From an uncultured Eubacteriales bacterium (GTDB lineage: Bacteria > Bacillota > Clostridia > Christensenellales > CAG-138): DNA of 37,650 nucleotides. The notes beneath the pieces are model-generated. The model was not told the origin of the DNA and did not search any database. It worked only from the letters and a program-made list of their open reading frames with translations. The stretch is taken from NCBI GenBank assembly GCA_902802575.1, contig CADCMN010000007.1, positions 1 through 37,650 on the forward strand. The letters run 5' to 3'. Below are positions 32,820 through 37,650 of the stretch, one piece after another (the first letter of the stretch is position 1; each line of letters starts with the position of its first letter). The position numbers and the translations under genes were made by a program.

Positions 32820-34659
32820 AGCACCGAAGACGAAAAACTATTGGAGGATCATGACTATCGTGGCCCTGGCGGTGGCCTTCATCGCCTGCACGGCCCTGGT
32901 ATACATGATGAATCGGCCTTCCCCCGAAAAGATCACGGAGGCGGCGGTCACCGCCGCGCCCACAGCGGCGCCCACAGCGGAGCCTACGCCGGAGCCCGCG
33001 GCGCCCCTGTCCCTGTGGACCGAGGGAGCCCTGGCCAAGGAGTCCCTGACGGCCTATATGGACATGATCACCTCCCAGGGCGTGGGCTACATTCCGCCGG
33101 AGGACCGGATCGCGGTGTTCGACCTGGACGGCACCCTGTTCTGCGAGACGGACCCGGTCTACTTCGACTACAGCCTCCTCCTCTACCGGGTGACCCAGGA
33201 CGAGGCGTATAAGGACAAGGCCAGCGACTTCGAGCGCCAGACGGCGAAAAAGATCCAGGACATGATCCTCACCGGCAAGTCCGCCCCGGGCCTGGAGGTG
33301 GACCATGGAAAATGCGTGGCCTCCGCCTTCGCGGGCATGACCATCCCCGAGTTCGAGGCCTACTGCAGGATGTTCCGGGAGCTTCCCGCCAGGGGCTATG
33401 AGGGCATGACCATCGGCGAGGGCTTCTACCGGCCCATGCTCCAGGTGGTGGACTATCTGATCGCCAACGACTTCAAGGTCTACGTGGTCAGCGGCACGGA
33501 CCGGCTCATCGTCCGGGGCATCGTGAAGGATTCCCTGCTGAAGGTGCCCGCGGAGCAGATCATCGGCTCCGACGAGACGCTGGTGGCCCGGCAGCAGGGG
33601 GCGGCGGACGGCCTTGACTATGTGTTCACCGACGGGGACGACGTGGTCCTGGGCGGCGAATTCATCGTGAAGAACCTGAAGATGAACAAGGTCACCGTGA
33701 TCCTCCAGGAGATCGGCAAGCAGCCGGTCCTGTCCTTCGGCAACAGCACGGGCGACGCCAGCATGGCCGAGTTCGTCACCAGCAACAACCCCTATCCCAG
33801 CATGGCCTTCATGCTCTGCTGCGACGACGAGGTCCGGGAGAACGGCAGCGTCGCCAAGGCGGAGAAGATGGAGAAGCTCTGCGCCGAATATGACTGGGTG
33901 CCCGTCTCCATGAAGGACGACTGGACCACCATCTACGGCGACGGCGTCAAGCGCAAGGCCGCCCCCGACAACGTGATCTTCGATATCCCGGAGCGGACCG
34001 CGGAGGGCGACGTGAAGCTCTCGGGCGACGCCTCCGACTTTGTGCTTTTGAGCGAGGCGGTGCCCGACGCCATTCTGGAGATCCGGTATTACTCCACCTA
34101 CAACTTTATCGGCGATAGGATCGACGGCTACGAGGAGCCCCTGGCCCTGCTCACCAAGGAGGCGGCTGCGGCTCTGAAGGAGGTCAGCGACGAGCTGCTG
34201 ACCATGGGCTATCGGCTGAAGATATTCGACGCCTATCGGCCTCAGATGGCGGTGACCCATTTCATGAACTGGGCCCTGGACCCGGACGACGCCCGCATGA
34301 AGGCATACTTCTATCCCGAACTGGAAAAGGACGTGCTGTTCCCCCAGGGGTATATTGCGGAGCATTCCGGCCACAGCCGGGGCAGCACGGTGGACCTGAC
34401 CCTGTTCGACATGACCACGGAGCGGGAAGTGGACATGGGCGGCACCTTCGACTATTTTGGCGAGCTGAGTCATCCCGATTATACCGGCATCACCAAGGAG
34501 CAGTACGCCATGCGGATGCTCCTTCGGGAAGTCATGGTCAAGCACGGGTTCAAACCCCTTGATGAGGAGTGGTGGCACTTCACGCTGGAAAATGAGCCCT
34601 TCCCCGACACCTACTTCACCTTCCCCGTCAACAGCGTATCCGTGGCGCCGGCGGCCTGA
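32812..34659 (+). CDS. Membrane-anchored fusion of HAD phosphatase and VanX-type D,D-dipeptidase
   Basis: 615 residues. Membrane anchor at about 12-33, then an Ala/Pro/Thr linker (42-66). HAD domain (about 97-385): DLDGTLF (Asp104, Asp106), VVSGTD (motif II), GNSTGDASM (motif IV). VanX/DdpX-type domain (about 405-595): AYRPQ (Arg476), SGHSRGSTVDLTL (zinc ligands His521 and Asp528, the same 7-residue spacing as VanX His116/Asp123) and EEWWHF (catalytic Glu586, ligand His589). Both active sites look intact. VanX enzymes are usually cytoplasmic; here the anchor places it outside, so it may act on D-Ala-D-Ala ends or wall dipeptides. The HAD part resembles secreted phosphocholine-type phosphatases (weak). 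The ATG overlaps the preA-like stop by 8 nt. Confidence 0.85.
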   Translation: MSEAPKTKNYWRIMTIVALAVAFIACTALVYMMNRPSPEKITEAAVTAAPTAAPTAEPTPEPAAPLSLWTEGALAKESLTAYMDMITSQGVGYIPPEDRIAVFDLDGTLFCETDPVYFDYSLLLYRVTQDEAYKDKASDFERQTAKKIQDMILTGKSAPGLEVDHGKCVASAFAGMTIPEFEAYCRMFRELPARGYEGMTIGEGFYRPMLQVVDYLIANDFKVYVVSGTDRLIVRGIVKDSLLKVPAEQIIGSDETLVARQQGAADGLDYVFTDGDDVVLGGEFIVKNLKMNKVTVILQEIGKQPVLSFGNSTGDASMAEFVTSNNPYPSMAFMLCCDDEVRENGSVAKAEKMEKLCAEYDWVPVSMKDDWTTIYGDGVKRKAAPDNVIFDIPERTAEGDVKLSGDASDFVLLSEAVPDAILEIRYYSTYNFIGDRIDGYEEPLALLTKEAAAALKEVSDELLTMGYRLKIFDAYRPQMAVTHFMNWALDPDDARMKAYFYPELEKDVLFPQGYIAEHSGHSRGSTVDLTLFDMTTEREVDMGGTFDYFGELSHPDYTGITKEQYAMRMLLREVMVKHGFKPLDEEWWHFTLENEPFPDTYFTFPVNSVSVAPAA

Positions 34660-34707
34660 CGGAAGGAGCGCGGTCCTCATCCGCGAAGGATAAAAAGCGA
34701 TACAAAA

Positions 34708-34759
34708 AGCCGTTCTTTTCTGGAAGGATCTTTGAAAAGAACGGCTGTTTCTTTGGACA
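34708..34759. terminator. Bidirectional terminator closing the 12-gene operon and the metal operon
   Basis: Perfect 12-bp stem AGCCGTTCTTTT (34708-34719) / AAAAGAACGGCT (34735-34746). TTTCTTT follows on the plus strand and TTTTTGTA on the minus strand. It shares CCGTTCTTTTC and CTGTTTCTTTGGACA (34745-34759) with the terminator at 19234. Confidence 0.85.
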
Positions 34760-34782
34760 AGCTATCTGGGACAAAGCAAAAG

Positions 34783-36617
34783 CTATCCCTTCCTTACGAC
34801 CAGGCACCGGATGGCGTTGAGCACCGCCAGGACCATGACGCCCACGTCGGCGCCGATGGCCAGCCACATGTTGGCGAGGCCCAGGGCGCTGAGCAGGAGG
34901 CAGATCGCCTTGACGCCCAGGGCAAACCAGATGTTCTCCTTCACGATCCGAAGGCACTTGCGGGCGATGCCCATGGCCTGGGCGATCTTCAGTGGGTCGT
35001 CGTCCATGAGCACCACGTCCGCCGCCTCGATGGCCGCGTCGGAGCCCAGAGCCCCCATGGCGATGCCGATGTCCGCCCGGGCCAGCACCGGCGCATCGTT
35101 GATCCCGTCGCCCACGAAGGCCAGGCCCTTACCCTCGGCAAGCAGAGCTTCCACCGCCGCCACCTTGTCCTGGGGCAGCAGCTCCGCCTGGAAGTCGGTG
35201 ATCCCCACCTCCTTGGCCACCTGCTCCGCCACGGCTTTGCGGTCGCCGGTGAGCATGACGGTCCGGCGTACGCCCATCTTCTTCAGGGCGGCCATGGTCT
35301 CCCGGGCGTGGTCCTTGAGCTCATCGCGGATGACGATGTGTCCGGCGTACGCTCCGTCCACAGCCACGTGCAGGATGGTCCCCACATGGTGGCAGGGGAG
35401 GAAGGATATCCCCAGCTTGTTCATGAGCCGTTCGTTGCCCACGGCCACGGTGTGCTCGCCCACCTTCGCTGTGACGCCGTGGCCGCTGATCTCCGCCACG
35501 TCGGAGACCCGGGTCCTGTCCAGGGGCCTATGGCAGGCCCGCTGCAGGCTCAGGCTGATGGGGTGGGAGGAGCGGCATTCGGCGTGGGCCGCCAGCTCCA
35601 GCAGCGTTTCCTCGGTGAAGGGGCTGTGATGGACGGCGGTCACCTCGAAATTCCCCTTGGTGATGGTGCCGGTCTTGTCGAAGGCCACGGTGGTGACCCC
35701 GGCCAGGGCCTCCAGATAGTTGGACCCTTTGATGAGGATGCCCCGGCTGCTGGCGCCGCCCAGCCCCGCAAAGAAGCTCAGCGGCACGCTGATGACTACG
35801 GCGCAGGGACAGCTGATGACCAGGAAGGTGCAGGCCCGCAGGAGCCAATCCCGCCAGACCCCGGCCATGTCAGCGCCGGTGAGGAGCAGGAAGAGGGGCG
35901 GCAGCACCGCGAGAGCCAGCGCCGAATAGCACACGATGGGCGTGTAGATCCGGGCGAACTTGGAGATGAAGGCCTCGGACTTCGACTTGCGGGCGGCGGC
36001 GTTCTCCACCAGGTCCAAAATCTTGGACGCGGTGGACTCCTCGAAGGCGGCGGTGGTGCGCACCTTCAGCACGCCGGACAGGTTGATGGAGTGTCCAGGG
36101 CGGAGGAACCCTCCGTCACCACGCCGTCGATGGGCACCCGCTCCCCGGGCTGGATCACGATGATCGAGCCCACCTCCACGTCGTCCGGGTCCACCTTTTC
36201 CAATGACCCGTCGTCAGCTTCGATGTTGGCGTAGTCCGGGCGAATGTCCATGAGGGCGCTGATGCTGCGGCGGCTCTTGCCCACGGCCACGCTCTGGAAG
36301 AGCTCGCCCACCTGGTAGAGGAGCATGACTGCCACGCCCTCCCCGTATTCCCCGAGAGCGATGGCGCCGATGGTGGCCACGGTCATGAGGAAGCATTCGT
36401 CGAAGACCTTTTTGTTCTTCACGCCCAGGGCCGCCTTGCGCAGGATGTCGTAGCCCACGGTCAGGTACGGGATCAGGAACAGGCCGAAGAGCGCCCACCG
36501 GGGCAGGTCCGCCTTCACGATGCCTTCGCTCATGAGGTACACCGGCACGAATAGGACGGCGGCGACGAGGATGCGGTATAGAAGTGTTTTTTGCTTTTTT
36601 GTCATGGCTTTTTTCAT
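34783..36617 (-). pseudogene. Heavy-metal P1B-type ATPase (Zn/Cd/Pb type) broken by a deletion in the actuator domain
   Basis: Two frames together make a ZntA/CadA-like pump. The first (36617 to 36066) has membrane helices and the start of the A domain, ending IQPGERVPIDGVVTEGSSALDT before running out of frame to a stop. The second resumes at INLSGVLKVRTT (about 36087) and runs to 34783 with the ion site SCPCA, phosphorylation motif DKTGT, the SSHP motif, VGDGINDAP and the last helices. Against the family, about 22 residues including TGES are missing at 36085-36092, an inferred deletion near 64 bp that also shifts the frame. TGES is needed for dephosphorylation, so no working pump is expected. 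The start ATG (36617) has its AAAAGG site inside repeat copy C. An assembly error is the alternative. Confidence 0.85.
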
Positions 36618-36648
36618 GCCTTTTTCTTTTCGGTGAAAAGAAAAAGGC
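36618..36648. repeat. Dispersed palindromic repeat, copy C
   Basis: Perfect 14-bp arms GCCTTTTTCTTTTC (36618-36631) / GAAAAGAAAAAGGC (36635-36648) around GGT, followed by GCGCGAAAAAG. On the minus strand the hairpin carries the purine-rich ribosome site of the P-type ATPase gene directly before its ATG. Confidence 0.7.
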
Positions 36649-36717
36649 GCGCGAAAAAGAAAAGCGCATAGGGGATAAGAGGGAATGGTCACAAAAACAG
36701 CTTATCCCAGATAAAAG

Positions 36718-36770
36718 TTCTTTTGGGCGGCTTTTCTGACAGGAAAAGCCGCGAAGCTTTCAATCGTTCC
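36718..36770 (-). repeat. Dispersed palindromic repeat, copy D
   Basis: 53 bp: TTCTTTTGG, arms GCGGCTTTTCT / AGGAAAAGCCGC, then GAAGCTTTCAATC and GTTCC. It aligns end to end with copy A (13406-13460). It starts directly after the stop of the small HMA protein gene, and with copy C fills the gap to the ATPase gene. A GGGATAAG/CTTATCCC pair lies between C and D. Confidence 0.75.
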
Positions 36771-36989
36771 TCAGAAAAATATCTCGCAGTCCGGCTCGGC
36801 CTTCTTGCAGTTCTTCAAAACCTCAGCCATGACGGCTCCTTCGTCGGCGCCCTCCTCGAAGGTCACCTTCATCTTCAGGGTCATAAAGCTCACCACCGCG
36901 TCCTGGACGCCGGGGGTCGCCTTGGCGGCCTCCTCCATGAGATTGGCGCAGTTGGCGCAGTCCACGTCGATCTTGTAGGTCTTCTTCAT
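36771..36989 (-). CDS. Small HMA-domain metal-binding protein (metallochaperone-like)
   Basis: 72 residues, one ferredoxin-like HMA domain. The metal site is DCANCANLME (Cys12, Cys15 in CxxC). The rest follows the fold: TPGVQDAVVSFMTLKMKVTFEEG and a C-terminal DCEIFF. The sequence style matches N-terminal HMA modules of Zn/Cd/Pb P-type ATPases, so it is probably the detached N-domain or chaperone of the pump encoded next. The ATG overlaps the stop of the ArsR-type gene (ATGA). GGGAGG inside the previous gene is the ribosome site. Confidence 0.88.
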   Translation of the reverse strand: MKKTYKIDVDCANCANLMEEAAKATPGVQDAVVSFMTLKMKVTFEEGADEGAVMAEVLKNCKKAEPDCEIFF

Positions 36990-37369
36990 GATTTTTTCCT
37001 CCCATGCTTTTCTTCGATATGCTCCATGCCCTGACCGATGACGGTGCGGACGTGATCGTCGTCCAAGGCGTAGAAGACGGTCTTTCCGTCCCGGCGGCTG
37101 CGGACCAGCCTGGCCTGTTTCAGGATCCGCAGCTGGTGGGAGATGGCGGACTGGGTCATGTTCAGCAACGCCGCGATGTCGCACACGCACATCTCCGACT
37201 CAAAGAGCACATACAAAATGCGTATCCGGGTGGTGTCCCCGAACACCTTAAAGAGCTCCGCCAGATCGTACAGTCGCTCCTCGTCGGGCATGTCCGGCTT
37301 CACCCGATCCAGGATCTCCGGGTGGGTGCACACCTCTTCGCACACCTCCGCGTACTTTCGATTCGCCAT
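36986..37369 (-). CDS. ArsR/SmtB-family metal-sensing repressor (CadC/SmtB-like)
   Basis: 127 residues, a winged helix-turn-helix with LAELFKVFGDTTRIRILYVL and the recognition segment MTQSAISHQLRILKQARLV. Two metal sites appear complete. The first is a CadC-type alpha3N site (Cys10, Cys14 and Cys61, Cys63 in CVCD). The second is an alpha5 site (Asp104, His106, His117, Glu120, the DxH...HxxE pattern of SmtB). It should bind the palindrome at 37386-37411 and leave when Zn, Cd or Pb binds. The ATG at 37369 follows AAGGAGGA. It is the first gene of the operon with the HMA protein and the broken ATPase. Confidence 0.92.
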   Translation of the reverse strand: MANRKYAEVCEEVCTHPEILDRVKPDMPDEERLYDLAELFKVFGDTTRIRILYVLFESEMCVCDIAALLNMTQSAISHQLRILKQARLVRSRRDGKTVFYALDDDHVRTVIGQGMEHIEEKHGRKKS

Positions 37370-37385
37370 ACCGTCCTCCTTCTAA

Positions 37386-37411
37386 AACATATGAACATCT
37401 GTTCATATGTT
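37386..37411. promoter_or_regulatory. Operator of the ArsR/SmtB repressor (12-2-12 palindrome)
   Basis: Perfect arms AACATATGAACA (37386-37397) and TGTTCATATGTT (37400-37411) separated by TC. This is the classic ArsR/SmtB operator form (ATATGAACA...TGTTCATAT). It directly abuts the -10 box on the downstream side. Confidence 0.93.
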
Positions 37412-37440
37412 AGTATAACCCGGACGAGGGGATTTGTCAA
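37412..37440 (-). promoter_or_regulatory. Promoter of the metal operon
   Basis: On the minus strand, consensus TTGACA (37435-37440), 17 bp, TATACT (37412-37417). A bound repressor at 37386-37411 would block RNA polymerase. Confidence 0.88.
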
Positions 37441-37441
37441 C

Positions 37442-37470
37442 AAAAAAAGACGCGGTTTTTGCCGCGTCTT
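37442..37470 (-). terminator. Terminator of the right-edge E2-like gene
   Basis: Perfect stem AAGACGCGG (37447-37455) / CCGCGTCTT (37462-37470) with a 6-nt loop. On the minus strand a run of seven T (37442-37448) follows the stem. Confidence 0.85.
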
Positions 37471-37482
37471 GGTGTGGTTTCC

Positions 37483-37650
37483 TTATGCTTTTTTCACCTT
37501 GGGCTCGTGGTAGACCATGCCCTCGTCGAAGCGGACGGAGGCCGGGGGCTCCTCCAGCAGCTCCGGGTGGTCCAGATACTTGCGCATGTCGGCGAAGAAC
37601 CGGGCGTAGTGGGCGCCGGAGCAGACCCGCTCGTCCGCCGTGATGCCGAT
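37483..37650 (-). CDS. Second E2/CAT-fold acyltransferase-like protein, C-terminal part (rest outside window)
   Basis: The last 55 codons of a gene that begins beyond the right edge. The stretch GITADERVCSGAHYARFF, then DMRKYLDHPELLEEPP, lines up with GATLDERIADGFYFAKSL and KHIFAHPEMLELPL of the protein at 958-1848, and with the CAT/E2 active-site region HxxxDG. Here glutamate replaces the catalytic histidine and serine replaces the aspartate. The polar tail ending EPKVKKA is extra. A clean terminator follows. It is a paralogue of the left-hand protein, not a copy at DNA level. Confidence 0.78.
   Translation of the reverse strand: MGITADERVCSGAHYARFFADMRKYLDHPELLEEPPASVRFDEGMVYHEPKVKKA

Noticed and set aside
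36066-36110. Programmed frameshift in the P-type ATPase
   Set aside because: A frameshift alone would keep all residues, but about 22 conserved residues including TGES are absent, so a deletion (or assembly error) explains it.
1-37650. CRISPR arrays, tRNA or rRNA genes, insertion sequences, prophage
   Set aside because: No regular spaced repeats, no cloverleaf or rRNA-like sequence, and no transposase or integrase frames were seen. The short palindromes are too few and too irregularly placed.

Overview
The window is GC-rich bacterial chromosome, most likely from an anaerobic gut member of the Clostridia (Oscillospirales-like). This rests on the FeoB end with its cysteine-rich FeoB-associated protein, a LytS-type kinase, a GPH symporter, clean AAGGAGG ribosome binding sites and many membrane and lipoprotein genes. 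The genus call is inference. I see no tRNA, rRNA, CRISPR array, phage gene or transposase.

Layout. 1-671: the 3' end of feoB and a FeoB-associated protein. 631-4307 (minus): a tightly packed operon of AMP-forming acyl-CoA ligase, metallo-beta-lactamase-fold hydrolase, stand-alone E2/CAT-fold acyltransferase and small membrane protein. 4407-5918 (minus): two tiny membrane proteins and a PstS-like binding protein, with two hairpins before the last gene. 6113-9992 (plus): XRE regulator, GPH symporter and lysA. 10041-15484 (minus): GH31 glycosidase, type B carboxylesterase and a membrane-embedded alpha/beta hydrolase. 15654-16707: a pyridoxamine-phosphate-oxidase-fold protein and a YfcE-type phosphodiesterase, divergent from overlapping promoters. 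17132-19208: LytS-type histidine kinase and a response regulator with a SARP/OmpR-like output domain.

19369-34659 is the most interesting part. Twelve plus-strand genes run with no gap above 50 bp: a small unknown, an HGSNAT-like membrane acyltransferase, a DUF3592 protein, an L,D-transpeptidase lipoprotein, a STAS protein, a lipoprotein with an internal duplication, a second DUF3592 protein, a DUF3089-DUF218 fusion lipoprotein, a GAF-ABC ATPase fusion, a large FtsX-type permease with a coiled-coil hairpin, a PreA-like flavoenzyme carrying an extra N-terminal Fe-S domain, and a membrane-anchored HAD phosphatase fused to a VanX-type D,D-dipeptidase. I read it as an undescribed cell-envelope remodelling or stress module. 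It sits just after the two-component system and is bracketed by two related terminator elements in the same orientation.

34783-37411 (minus): a metal-resistance operon with an intact CadC/SmtB-like repressor and a perfect 12-2-12 operator, a small HMA metallochaperone, and a P-type ATPase broken by a deletion that removes its TGES loop. The window ends in the 3' part of a second E2/CAT-fold protein (37483-37650, minus). Like the first one at 958-1848, it lacks the catalytic histidine of the family.

Two short repeat families occur between genes. One is a roughly 55-bp palindrome of the CTTTTC/GAAAAG type. The other is a terminator ending in CTGTTTCTTTGGACA. Many promoters use a TATACT -10 box with a 17-bp spacer.
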